From Phallusia mammillata (Eukaryota > Chordata > Ascidiacea > Phlebobranchia > Ascidiidae): 64,000 nt of DNA. This document shows, in pieces, positions 12,166 through 24,800 of the stretch; position 1 is the stretch's first letter, and the number at the start of each line of letters is the position of its first letter. The notes below the pieces were generated by a model. The model made no database searches. It saw only the letters and a list, made by a program, of their open reading frames with translations, and was not told where the DNA came from. Location of the stretch: positions 314,937 to 378,936 of the forward strand of contig QLIY01000028.1 of the NCBI GenBank assembly GCA_003260075.1, written 5' to 3'. A program made the translations under genes and the position numbers.

Positions 12166-15100
12166 TTTTTTTTAAATTGCAATTGAGGTTTATTACGCTT
12201 TTGATTTTCCCGGCCAATAAGCACTTATTTTTAGCTTTTTATTGCAATTACAGGAATAGCAAATGATTAGCAAGTAGCCTATACATATAGGCAAGGAAAT
12301 ATATAATTGAATAAACCTAACGCCATTTTAAAACCCAACTTAAGGGATATTTAAGGTTTTTAAGTCTCATTAAAAATCTTAAATTTCCATTGATTTTTAA
12401 TCCCACCTTTTTTGTCTGTCGCTTTCTTTCAAAAATCTGTTTCAAAATATCCTGGTTGTTTTCAAGAGATTCTTTGGTTTTCTTTACGAAATTTTTTTCG
12501 GAAATGTGGTTAACTTTTTTTTCAAAACCAGAAATGGCACTCGATATGCGTTGAATCTCAGCGGCGTTCGAAACGTTTTCATCGTTTTGAAAGAGCAATC
12601 TTATTTTCTGAAATAAAAACATCTCACTGTACGACGTTTTTTTACATACAATATAGGACAAGTGTTTAACAGATATAATTTACCTGCATCAAATTCGGCT
12701 TTCCAGGCATGATTTCATCAATTGCTGCCACTTTTGCTTCCAACACTTTTATATGTTCATTTTTCTTGAAAAGAAAAAAATATATTTTGACATAACGTAT
12801 TGGTGCTTTTAGGAGGAGTGTGTCAAAAAGTATGCCTATTCAAAACTATAATTGCACCTTGGAAATGGAATTGAAATTACTTACCATCACGGTATTATTA
12901 ATCACTATTTTACCACTATGGATTGCAATCATATTTACGAGTGACCGACAACCCCTTTTATCTACAATTTGTTCAATTGCTTTGTAATTTTACATTATAT
13001 ACGTTGACTAGATTTTGTTTTTGCATGCAATTTAAAATGCAACTAGGGCCTAACGTTAGAAAGCGGTCACATGAATTTTGTTATAGCCCCAAGCTTTTCA
13101 TTCAAATTTAGTTAAAAAATGGTTCAGCCCCCCAAAACCCTTTTTGTCTATTTGTCATATCAAAAAAACATAGACGTACCTGATCAAGATTGCTTTGAAA
13201 ACGTTGCAACTGTAATTCGTTTTCGCACATGTCGGTAATCATAGTGCTGAATCTTGCTTGCTTGTCTCTCGATATCGTTTCCAGAACATTGTCTTCCAAA
13301 GTTTGCATTGCTTCTGTCTTTATTTGTTTCTGAAAACACTTTAGAGTTGTAACCGTTGGCGTCTAGTTTAAAATATATTAAGCTTAGTGTAATAACTTAA
13401 GTATGGTACCTTGCTTATTTGCATTGTTTCAACGACTTCTTCAATTGCCTTAAATGTCACAGGAAACGCTACGTCCATTGTAATGACCTAAATAACGAAA
13501 GGTTTGTCAATAAACCTTACCTATAAATATAAAGTTTGGTTGTGCATTTATTTCTTACTTCATCAATAGATAACCTTCTGCTGTATATTTCCCTGATTGT
13601 GGTCAATTTAGTTTTTAACTTTTCTTTGTGTCTTGCCACTATGGGCAAGCTTGATTCCACACGGAAATCGTTGCCACTGTGACCATTGCCTGATAGAATC
13701 TCCTTGAAGTAGTTTTCGGCTGATTCTTGAGCAAGCACAATGTTTTTCTGGTCCATTCCACCCTGTGTGATCATTGCTTATAAATAAAATAATAACATGT
13801 ATGATCTACTTGTTTTACCTTTTGAACGCCCCACATAAATTGGTTGAGAGATTCCACAACCCTTTTTCGAAGTAATATGTCAATTTTAACCTGAAATGTA
13901 TATGCTTGGTTTTTATGGGGCCCGGGGTATGACAACAATAATTCTATCTTAAACCCGGTGTTACAGAAATATTTCAAAATAAACTCTGAAGGTCTCTTGT
14001 ACAACGGAAAAATTCTTCTTTTATCCAAACTGGGCAGGGACTAAATTACCTGTTTCAGATCGTTTTTGAATCTAAACATTCTAGTTTCTGTGTCAATCTT
14101 TGTTTCTAATCGCTCATAAAATTCCTTTTTGATTTCAAGATCAAGGGGGTCGTTTTTGGATATTTCCTCAAACTTTTCGATGGCCCGCTTTCTTTTATCC
14201 AAAGCAATTTGTTGGAAATTCTCTTCGTCCATAACATTTCCAGCAGCCGATGGAGTGAAATAAATCTGAATAAAATGTGTAATGCATGATTTAGTTTAGT
14301 TTAGATTTTTGCTTGAAAATGTTAGCAAAATAAAACTTTGTATCGGAATTAGGCAACTGTATACTTTACTTCAGGTGCTTTTAATCGGGGGTTAATTTAC
14401 CTTCAAGACACAAATTTGACATTATTTCGGTGAAATTTGGTAGCATAGGACAGGTAACCACTTGACTATGAATCAATATATATTTTATATTTTCTTATGA
14501 TATGTTCACAATAGTGTTGTACTTTCACAAGCGTAAAGCATTTTCTTGAAGCCGTCTTCTTCATATATAATTGTTACCTTTATTTCGGTGCGACACTACC
14601 TTCGTTCTAAGTTATAATACCACGCAGTCACTTGACTATACTGTATATTTGCGTTCGATAACCTTAACGAAGACCACGCGCTTATACCGGGCCTGAAATT
14701 TGAGCCCGAACTCGGCCCGAACCCGAATCGTTTTTGAGAAGCCCGTTTAGGCCCGAAAGTATGATTGACAGGCATATACGGTAAAGCTAAAGCCTAAGGA
14801 AAGATCAAGGCATCAAACACAATAGACAGTAATAGACAATCGGCCTTGAACGAGGCGATTTTGGTGTGTTTGACATAAGGTCAGGTGCCGTAACTGTTTG
14901 TTTAGCTAGTTAAACTTGTTAAAAAAAATACTGACACGTAGTGTAAATTAAGGCAAGAATCAAGCCTTTTAAAGCAAACGGAACAAGACAAAACGGATTT
15001 AGATCCTCTTCCACAGGGTTTTACGGAGAGTGTCTATTAACCAGTCCATAGATGTCGACTAATATACGACGTAGCATAACTTCTAAGTTGGTCAGCTGGT

Positions 15101-18100
15101 TACAGAGATTTTCTCTGTTCGTCGTGGAACAGAAACGTGATGTTATAACGTTGTTTGTTTGCGATAATTTGGCTTTCGTGGTGATCCGTTATCGCAGGGT
15201 TTTCAGCCTTTACAGAATTAGGGTGGCAGTCTTATGGTGTAAGATCGAGTTGGCTGTGGTTCTTAGGTTCGTTTGGCAAGGTTAATTTCATCCCCAAAAC
15301 TGCTGGACCGAATTCCGGGTCTGTCGAAATATTTTCGTATCACCTGAACTGTATATATATAATCTACGCCCTACAGTATTGTATCTTTGTAACTATTTCT
15401 GTACACATAAACATATTCGTAAGCAGGTATTTACATTATCTAGTGTAAAATCGATAAAAAATGACTTTTCCTTCTAAGCCAGTCTAAAAGATGCTTATGT
15501 TTGACCAGAATATTGTTTGTCTTACCTTTAGATGGTCATTGAATTGTTTTAAGCATTTTTCAACTAAATTACTGTACAACATCTTCACGTCAGCCTGAAA
15601 TGCAAGTAAAAACAAATATGTTATAGTACACACGCAACAGCATATTACATTTCCTGCATTGAAACGTTGCATCGAAGTTTGGTTGGTGTTTTACTGTGTG
15701 CTTTTAGGTTCTGTTTATATTGCAAACTTTGGGCACACAAGGCAATGTTTGGTGAATGATTTTCCGGCGGACCAAGCCGCAATCTTTTATTCTTTTCTAT
15801 TCTTACCTCTACATATTCAAATGTGGCGATTTGAGGTTTTAAGGTTTGCCGATAATATTTTTGCTTGTTTTCGTTTCACTAACATCCAATTCAAACAAAT
15901 GTAGACTGTGGATATTTGTTAGAGGCGCTGAAAGGTGAAAGTAATGTGTAGGCTTTACTAATTGTTCTTCATGTTAATTAATTTGCTTGGATGTAAATAC
16001 CGATCTTACGAGTTTTTTTATTTTTTAAAAAACACAGCACATCCCCTAGTTGATTACCTTTAAGTTTTCATTGTGGCTTTGGAACATAAAATAACGATTT
16101 TTTAGAGAAGCTTTAAGCCGGTTCTCGTAGTCTGTAATTTCAGTTGGGCCCCCAATTTTTTTGGCCTTTCTAAAAATCTCGATAGCATCTTCAGTCACAG
16201 CAAGATGAATTTGATGTAAATTCTCCGGAGTTTGAGGCTCTTTTACCTTTTCCTATAAATATCATTACATTAGTCTATGTACTTACAGTTTGATGTTTTT
16301 GTGACTTACCTTAATCACCCGAAAAAAGTTTTCTTCGCATTGAACTGTTAGGTGTTGCAAATTAGCTGATGCATAAACCTATAGTAAAACAGCTATTTGT
16401 GGGGTTTGTTTTCGAACTCTACCCGTAGCTTATAGCAATGCTTTTTAACTGTCTTATGGCCTGCGGGGAACTTTTCTACCAAAAACAATTTGCCGCAACT
16501 AACCAACCCTAAACGTTCATAATCAGTTCCTCTGGTGATTGCTGTTCTCTAAATCAATAACATATAATCCAAAACCCAGTGTATAAAACACTAGGCCAAA
16601 CAGAATCAACTGTTGTACTCAGTATTTTCACAGATTTGTTCAAATATACATATTCTGTAAAAATACTGCATACAGCGGTTTGTTCTGTTTTGACTATATA
16701 GTTTTATATGCTTGGTTTTGGATTTTATGAAGCGAGAAAGAACGCTGTGAGCAACATTTGTGAAGAAATTATTAAAACTTGTACCGAGTACCTGATACAT
16801 CGCATCAACGCCGAATTCCTTCATTTCTACAATGTTGGAAATGCAATAAGCCATGTTAGCAACATCAGTTCCAGTTAAAGGAAGGCAACCAATTTTTTTC
16901 ACAACTGGTTCATAAAAAACTTTCCTAAAAATACCTTCACACACCTCCAGAAAAATATTTCGAACATCTGCAAAAAGATGATAATGAGCCTATAGATAAC
17001 GGTATACATTAAACACCATTATTTTACCGCCAAGCTTAGCTGGTGGATCTTCAGGATTACGCTCTGCGAGGATAAATCCGGGATGTGGTAAAAGAGCGCA
17101 TTCTGTCGTTTGAAATGCATTTTTGATTTTGAGACACAATGCCTTGAACTCTGACGATCTGTTTTTGTTCTCCTCAAATTTTTCGTCCAGATATTTTTTT
17201 CCACCAGTGTAACCATAAGTATAAGACGTATCTTGCCAATCTCTCATAAGAAAATGCAACGACTAAAAATATATTGTTGAACATTTAGTTTCTGTAAATA
17301 ATTTAAAAAAATAGTGCGTTTACCTGATAGGACCCCATTTGATCATTTGAACGAAGTTTGTCAAAAAACAGAGAAAACGACTGAAAGATAAAGCTATTCT
17401 GTTATGGACTGTATTTCTTTTTAAACTTGAAATCAGTCTGTATTTTATTAATTGTCACCTCAAGATTTTCTAGGTCGTTGGACGTAATGACTTGATGCAA
17501 GTTGTATATTTGAACGGAACTGAGATAGGTGCTCAAAGTAAAAAGGAGTCGATCGGTAGTTTTCTGACTTTCTTCCGCAAACAAACCCTGGGTGTCCATC
17601 AGAAAAACTGCAACCTGTGGTTTAATAAGCTCATTAAGATCATTAGGTTTTTGGAAAATGAAAGTTTTGGAAATCAGCATATTCGATATAGGCTATTTCG
17701 AAAACGTGCATATGCAGTTTTTGTACATACGGAGAGTTTTACTGCTACACTCAGTTTTGATATTTTATAACAGTGCTTCGCAGACGATGGGCCGCGAGCC
17801 AGTGTACAGATAAAGTTTGTGGCATACACATACGAAATGTTGGCCAATATACAAACAGATGGGATGATACTATAATTGCAGTTCAACGGTTAATAAGTAT
17901 CACTACGTTTGGATCTGAAACTTATTTGTATGTAAGGCTAAACGTCTAAGCAATAAAACTGTCCCAGCAAATTCGTTGTAAACTTATGAAAATAAAACCT
18001 TTGAACTTTTTCGTTGTGGTTTAAACATGTCACTCATGGCTTGCCACATGATTTTACAGTGCTTACAGCAGAAGTGTGATTTGCCTTGCAGGTCGGCCCT

Positions 18101-18453
18101 TCGAAGACTACAAAGAAGTTTTCGATCCAAAGCGATCCAGCATAAAAGAAGTTAAAGGAAAATTTTAAATTAGTTTTTTAATATTGATCCAAACATCGAC
18201 TTGGTTGTGCATACTCAAACCACACTTAATATCCTATTAAATAGGGTCTATTCAATAAGCCTAATCTTGTCTGGAATTTTTGTGTTAGGTGTGCCTCAAG
18301 ATGTTAAAAGCCTATGTGGTGTAATGTGAGTGAGGAAAGTTTACAGAGCACTGCTTGATGCCACATGCTGGTGCACCTTTTTCATTAAAAAAAAACGTTA
18401 GCTATAAACTACAAAATTTTGATAGTAAACATAAATGCAGCCTACGGTTCCGT

Positions 18454-18505
<52 letters not shown>

Positions 18506-20003
18506 TTTCTAGCCAGCACGGTTTGCTCCAAATGTAAATTCCCTGAGTATGACTTTTTCCTAAGCCAGCGCTCCATTGAAAACCATCCTCAAGTGTTGCG
18601 TTTTTGTCACCTTTCCATGTTGCTTCCTGTAATCACAAAACACCGATTTTCTGTACTCTGTGGGTAATCACAGGACTCATGAGACTTAAAATTTAAACAA
18701 CCAAAACATTATCAACAACGGTTCAAAGGTTAAGCCTAAACAATGTTAAACAAATATTTCGGACCAAAAGGGCTATTGGACAAAAAAATAACTCTTTTGG
18801 ATAAAATATAGATAAATTCTTCAAAAAGTTGCAAAATGTTTCAAAACAGTTCGTAATGCACCCAAAAAGAATTAACTTCGTCAAAAATTACTTTTGTTCA
18901 AACCTCATTTTTTTCCTTATGCCTTAGATACCGAAGCATGAGAGCCATAAATAGGGATTTTCCCTTTCTCAGTGGACCAGAAATTGAATAAATGCAAACT
19001 GGAGAGTCTCTTACTCGTCCATTTCCAAACAATTGTTCAATAGCATCTTTGTTCAGGACTATTGCGCCATCTATATTTGTCTTCGTAATCTGAACAGCTG
19101 TGTTAAAATTTAAAGTTAGGTGAAGACGATCACTTGATGGTTTAAAAAGTTTAAGCGAAACTTTGATTTGTCTTTTATTAAGACGAATTAGCTATGTTTA
19201 CAAAGACTCGATTTCTGCCACACAAGTCGTTGCGATTCGGTCTGAAACACATCTTTTGCGAAACAAATTTGGAGCGCTTTGCGTAATTGTTTGTTTAGCA
19301 GTAACATTGCGTCATCTACAGCAGGGGTCGGCAGGCCTTTTTTAACGCGGACCGTTTTGAAACTGAAATTTATCGCGGACCAGTCTACAAAAAAACAAAC
19401 AAAAATATTTAGCAAAGAAAACACTTCAATTTGTTCATCATCCCTGGGATACTTGGGAAGAATGTTTTAAAGCACTAAACCTGAAAAAGTTCGGCCCGGT
19501 AACGAACTCCTTGCGGCCTGATACTGGGCCGCGGACCGGCGGTTGCAGGCCATTGATATACAGCATAAATTTGTAACGTATTTGTTTTGTAGGAAGACAA
19601 TGAGGGCCGAGGTAACCTTAAAACATACAAGATAATCCAACACATAGATAGAAATCCAACACAACTAAATCATTTAGTTAGCCTGTCAGCAAAACTCATG
19701 TGTTTATGTCAAAAGCGCATCTTTGATTAGGTGAAAGTAGATTGTGTGACTTGAAAAGTTTAAAATACGAACACGGAATAAGGTTTCTTTACTTCACGAA
19801 ACTAACACAAGCAAAAAAGTAGACAGAAATAAAACCACAAAAAACTTGTCACTTGCCAACTTTGCATATTGCTTAAGACTGCCTCACAAAAGTATTGTTG
19901 TCGAAAAAATACTTTCGAGAGGTACTGGTATATTCATACCCATTTTAGGGGTCTTTGTAATTCAGGACTTACCCTTTTGTGGTGTTTGCAGATAACCCGA
20001 CAT
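11357..20003 (-). CDS. Atlastin/GBP-like large GTPase, copy 2 (complete apart from a gap)
   Basis: Exons on the minus strand: 19973-20003 (start, MSGYLQTPQK), 18904-19097, 18506-18626 (truncated by a C run), 17459-17614, 17324-17380, 17028-17262, 16792-16967, 16310-16378, 16058-16252, 15526-15594, 14050-14265, 13819-13890, 13559-13762, 13410-13487, 13180-13329, 12684-12764, 12407-12607 and 11357-11728 with the stop codon. Seen: P-loop GPLRKGKS, HTQGI then IWSK, DTQG, MRDW, a helical linker, then about 550 residues of charged helical and coiled-coil-like sequence. No C-terminal hydrophobic pair is visible, unlike membrane-anchored atlastins. Expected length is about 900 residues, longer than typical atlastins (about 550) and GBPs (about 600). 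The link from the 12407 donor to the last exon is phase-compatible but unproven, because the intron contains a 76-base C run. If that donor is not used, the exon reads on to a stop near 12317. Confidence 0.8.
12090..12165. other. 76-base C run, probable gap fill
   Basis: Lies in the last intron of GTPase copy 2, so the final splice join rests on phase and donor/acceptor signals only. Confidence 0.7.
18457..18505. other. 49-base C run truncating GTPase copy 2 exon 3
   Basis: The exon reads in frame up to the residues KPCWLER at 18506 and then meets the run. Copy 1 has about six more residues and a GT donor at that point (5382), which shows what is missing. Confidence 0.75.
19322..19555. mobile_element. 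hAT-like MITE in first intron of GTPase copy 2
   Basis: Starts CAGGGGTCGGCAGGCC and ends GGTTGCAGGCCATTG, an imperfect inverted repeat typical of hAT ends. The 8-bp flanks are atctacag (19314-19321) and atatacag (19556-19563), one mismatch. The interior has the internal palindromic GGACCG / CGGTCC character of this MITE type and no open reading frame of note. Confidence 0.75.
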
Positions 20004-21812
20004 CTTTTATGCTCCCAAATCACGAGATAAATTCTTAAATTTTTTTGAACATCAAATTACCTCCAGCGGATGATGCGATTCAGTTTTTCAAGGTTAGAAC
20101 AATTGCAATGACTATTATAGTATACCAGCAAACTGTAACATTGTAATTATGTGTTAAAACAATTAATAATCAAATTATAACAAACTGAAGGGCCTTAAAA
20201 AGGCTACACTATGTTACTTTGATTGCTCTCAAACTGTCTCAGCCTGAGGTTCAATTTCTTGCAAATACCCACAAACAGGAACTGAAAATAGGCGGGATAA
20301 TAGCTTTGCCATAAACACACCTCAATGCTGCGACATCCTTTGGGTGCTCAGTCAAGCACAGAAGCGAACTCAAACCGTTTTCCCGTTTGAAATGCCACGG
20401 TTTTGACACGGAAAGGTGCCCGATTTTATACAATTCAGTTATGGTCTCCTACGGCACGAGCTTTACAAAAAGCGAAAAGTCGTAGGGCCTATATGGATTT
20501 GCTTGCTTTTTACCATCATTAAGAAACACGTATGGTTATTTGCCCAAAACCACCTTAATAGTTCAATAAAAAAACAGCCCACATAACGTTTATGTGGTAA
20601 TACGAGACGTTTTGGACCATTCTTGTTGGCAAAACTAAGCAGTGTTTTGATTTATTCCCTGCTTTCCTGCACTGGTTGTCATGTCAGTTAATCTGCATTG
20701 CCATAAAATTCTTGGTATTTTACTTCATACAGTTTAAACGGCACTCTTGTTTTCTAGCATTTCTAATTGCACAACTACAAATGCATAACACATACTTTCG
20801 TCACCTAGTTTAAAATGCTGATTCAACATTAAATAGATTAAACTTCATGTTTTAAATTGGTTCTACTCATAACATTAATTCAGACTGTTGTAGTGCTACA
20901 TTTGAGACCATGTTTTGAAACGTTGCTAAGCCATGGTAACCCAACGCGCAAAAGTTTATTGTGCTATTTCAACAAGCTTGTGTGGATAAACAAAGAAAGA
21001 TATCAGATTGACAGTTCTTTGTCGGCTTAACAAAAAGGTGACCTGAAGTCCTTTCAACCACCAATCGCAAAAACATTCTATCGCCCTTAAACAAGGTTGA
21101 AAATTGCGAATTTAAATAAAGATCCGTGTTTTGTAACAGGATTAAGAATGGCTAACTTTCGCCAACGAGTGTTTGATCAGTTCTACAAATTGCACAGAAA
21201 AGTTATGACCCTTCACCTTCTATTTGTTGGTTTTATCGCTTTGTTACTCGGCCATGGTTCCTATCTTTTTGACAGCAACGCTCACCTGTTATAACTGGTG
21301 GTTTACATGGCAAAGTTTTACGCAGTGTTGTTTACTCGGTATTGACGTCAGTTGTGGTAGATTTAGTAACGTCCTTTGTAAATTTCATGTATTTTACACA
21401 GTTGGATTTTTCATGCGTACAGTACCACCGACGTACTGTTTATACTTGCTTGCAGACTGGTGGTGCTGATGTAAAGTCGAAATATATACACTTTAAAATC
21501 AAACTTAGTGTTTTTTATGAAGATGAATCAACAAACATGAGGTTCAATATTGTCTTTATCGACCAATCAATAGTTGGGGGTTTCTAGTTTAAACTTTAAA
21601 CTTTAAAGAACAAGTATTGAAAAAAATATAATGTTAGATTTTCACGTCACGTCAATAACACATCATGAAGCGCGTTGATGTGTAATACAATATTTAGCGT
21701 ATTCTTGCGATCACTGTATGATATTCCCCATTTGTTGTGGATTTTGGGGTAATTCCTGTACGTCTGTAGGTTCACCGAAAACAATAACACTGTATTCCTC
21801 TTAACACTGACG
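20004..21812. other. Intergenic region between the receptor and GTPase copy 2
   Basis: Contains the promoter-side homology with 8746-8940. A plus-strand frame at 21097-21294 begins MANFRQRVFDQFYKLHRK and has one hydrophobic stretch, but it has no splice support or recognisable family, so it is not called as a gene. Confidence 0.5.
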
Positions 21813-24800
21813 TCATACGTAACTTCTCGGTCGAATTCTGGAGCTTGTGGTATTACTTGGTTCAATTGTATCGTAAATATGTTCATCTGAAAAAGCTTAT
21901 CAAGGTTAGTAAGATGATGGAACCAACAACATGATTTTGTAATGATTGTGTTTTTTTATAATTTATTAAAACCCTTAGCATCCAAAGATCATGTTTCCCA
22001 ACCCAATTAGCATCATTTTTCAAAACCCCTTAGCAACTAATTCTATCAGTAAACCATCTAATACAAAAGAGAATTAAAACAACGCAGTGCTACATAGGTT
22101 TAAAATAAGCCACAGCACGTTTGTTGGTATAGTAATCATCGGTATATGTTAGTTTTAGCCAGTGGTGGGATTCAAATTTTTTGACGGCCGGTTCTATCAC
22201 AAAAGTCTTATTTTTCAGTCGGCTCTGTTACAAAAGGTCTATTGACAGTAACCAGTAATGTTTACCGGTTGGCTGATCTCATAAAACTTCATGAGACGGT
22301 CTTATAGAACCGGTGCGAACTGGCTGAATCCCACCACTGGTTTTGGCGAAAATGTTACAAATCACCATCTTATCAAACTCAGTTAAATATTCACCTGCAG
22401 ATCCATTTTTCCTTACTGTCGCATAAACATCTCTCCCTCCTCTTGCCAACTCGATATCGAGGCTTAAAGGTCTGCTACCAGGACGCCTGGCACTTAAACT
22501 CTGTGGCGAGAATCTCACTTTGGTTTTGTCATCCGGGACAGTTTCCTTTTGCGCAGCGATGTATCCCGAGCCATCCGACAAGAATACAGAACTTGGCCTA
22601 TTGGCCGACGCCACCGATTCATGGAGCGATGCCGCCGACAGCCGATTCCCCTGCTTGGGTGTGTAAGGGATCGCATAATCGCTTTCGATTGAGATTCGGG
22701 GAGGCCTGAGTGATATTCTGCGGCCAATTATACCCGATGAAGTTTCCGGTAACGAATTCTGTCGGTGTTCTGGGCTTGTGACATCAGACGCAGCAAGATA
22801 TCCTGGGTACACAGTAAGGAACTGGTTGTCAATACGTGTGCAAGCATATTACTCCTAGTTGGGGTTTAAATACCCTCAAAATCGGGTTTTAAAAACAGTT
22901 TGTATGTAAAACACGAATCTTTTTTTAAGCGACTATATTTATACAAAATACAAAACAAAATCATCAGATAGTAAAAGTATTGGAATTCTTGTAATCATAC
23001 CTGAACTATCAGGAAGTTCGATGACGCTGCTGTTAGGTCGATCCATTGCCATGCTATACGCGCTGGTTGACAAGTTGTGCATGAATTGGAATTCACGAGA
23101 TTTCGACTTGTGTCGTAACCTGTAAATGGAAACAATTCCATCAAGGGAGCTCAAAACGTTAATCGCGATGTACTATTGGTTGCATGACATTACACGGTAG
23201 ACGTCAGATCTATCCTGTCACTTGAATTAGTACAGAGGCAAGATTGCCAATTTGGTGGACTTGCCGCCTAACTGCACTAATGTGACGTTTTAAAAAACTT
23301 GTCACATATTACAGATGTAAGAACTTTAAAATATTTGTACTTTGGTAAACTATAGAAACAGTTGCAGAAGTAAGTGTTGTTGGCAGAGAAAACTTTATTG
23401 GTTGAATTTCGAACACTTAAGTTTTACAAAAGTCCTTCGTCCGGTATGTGTTGTTTACAAAAAAAACCTCATCATTCGATAAAACTTGAAATCAAATAAT
23501 AACATTGTCCATAGTCAATCAAAACATTCGACTTGGCAATTGTGTTGCTGTGTGTTCTTTTGCCAAGCAAAATAAACTTAAATAAATAGCCAACAATAGC
23601 ACTTTTGGGGTACTTGAAACTAGCTTACCTCCAACATACAAAAGTGATGAGGATTATTGTGAGAATTGCGGATAGCACGATTGATGCCACAGTGCCAGCT
23701 TGTATGGTAAAGACAATATCTAAAATAAGGAATTAACAAGTAAGAATATTACAGCTACGAAATCACTGTATGAAACGTGTATAAAAGACTAAACAACTTT
23801 CTGCTACCGAATGAAATTTCCTCTTGGTAAATTGTCCGGTTGATTGAGGAACAGTTTGTTAGCAACGATGTTACCTGAAAATACGAAACCAAATTTTGAT
23901 GTAAGTTACATAGTTTGGGACGTAACACATAAGCATAGTTTGTAAGTGATATTTGTAAAACATTTTGACTGGCCATTAGTTACCTGATTCAAACACCAGC
24001 GTAGGTATTGCAAAGGTATAATTACCTTAAGATTGTACACAGTTTGAGCACAAAGATCGTCTACAGTTGTTTCCAGCTGCGGAAATTTAAAACTTTGTAC
24101 GCGGTTAGAACAATATTCATATTGACTTGAATTCAGTTCAACCTGTAATCAGAAACCGATTCATTCCTTTAAATGCAGCTCAACTGAAGCTTGCAAAATC
24201 GTTTTTTTTGGTTTTGTGTATATTAGTAAGCGTTAATTTAGTCGGTTATGCCTTGCTTTCGAAAACGGTAACTTACTTTATACGTTACTGCTGAGGAGGG
24301 GGCGAGGCTGTTTGGGAAGGAAATCGCAATACGTGCTCCTGTTTCGACAGTTTTCAACGATAGAGTTGGAGTTAACATAATATTGTATGTTGGATCTAAA
24401 ACCGGTAAATAAAACAAAATAATTCAAATTAAGGTTGGCATCATTTGGTTGAGCATAAACTTCTTTTTTAGTTATTGACAACTTGTATGGAATTGCAGAC
24501 AGTAAGTAAGCTTAATTGAAAAAAATCATATGGTCGAGCTTAAAGTTTTGTCATCTATTCTGCAGACTTTACAGTTTTTTTTGCCAAAAAACTTACCGTA
24601 GACACTTAAAGACCGGTTTCTTGTTGTTTCACCGTTGTTAACTATACACATAAACCGCCCTGCCAGGCTTTCACCGCCGATTGGACGAATCATTTGAGTG
24701 ACCAGAAATGATGACGTACTCTCCGTAACTTCTACGTCATCAGCCATGACATCATCTATTGAAAAAACAAAGTTCTCAAACCAATACCTCCAACCGACCG

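Noticed and set aside
11942..12217. Reading frame with a long polyglycine stretch
   Set aside because: Created by the 76-base C run in the last intron of GTPase copy 2.
14680..14760. CCCGAA/GGGC-rich motifs repeated at 14680, 37420, 59760 and 62220
   Set aside because: They look like ends of an old MITE family, but I could not find both ends or target duplications at any of them.
18355..18667. Polyproline frames at 18355-18537 and 18419-18667
   Set aside because: Created by the 49-base C run that cuts GTPase exon 3.
21097..21294. Small membrane protein on the plus strand (MANFRQRV start)
   Set aside because: One hydrophobic stretch, but no splice sites, no recognised family and no second copy.
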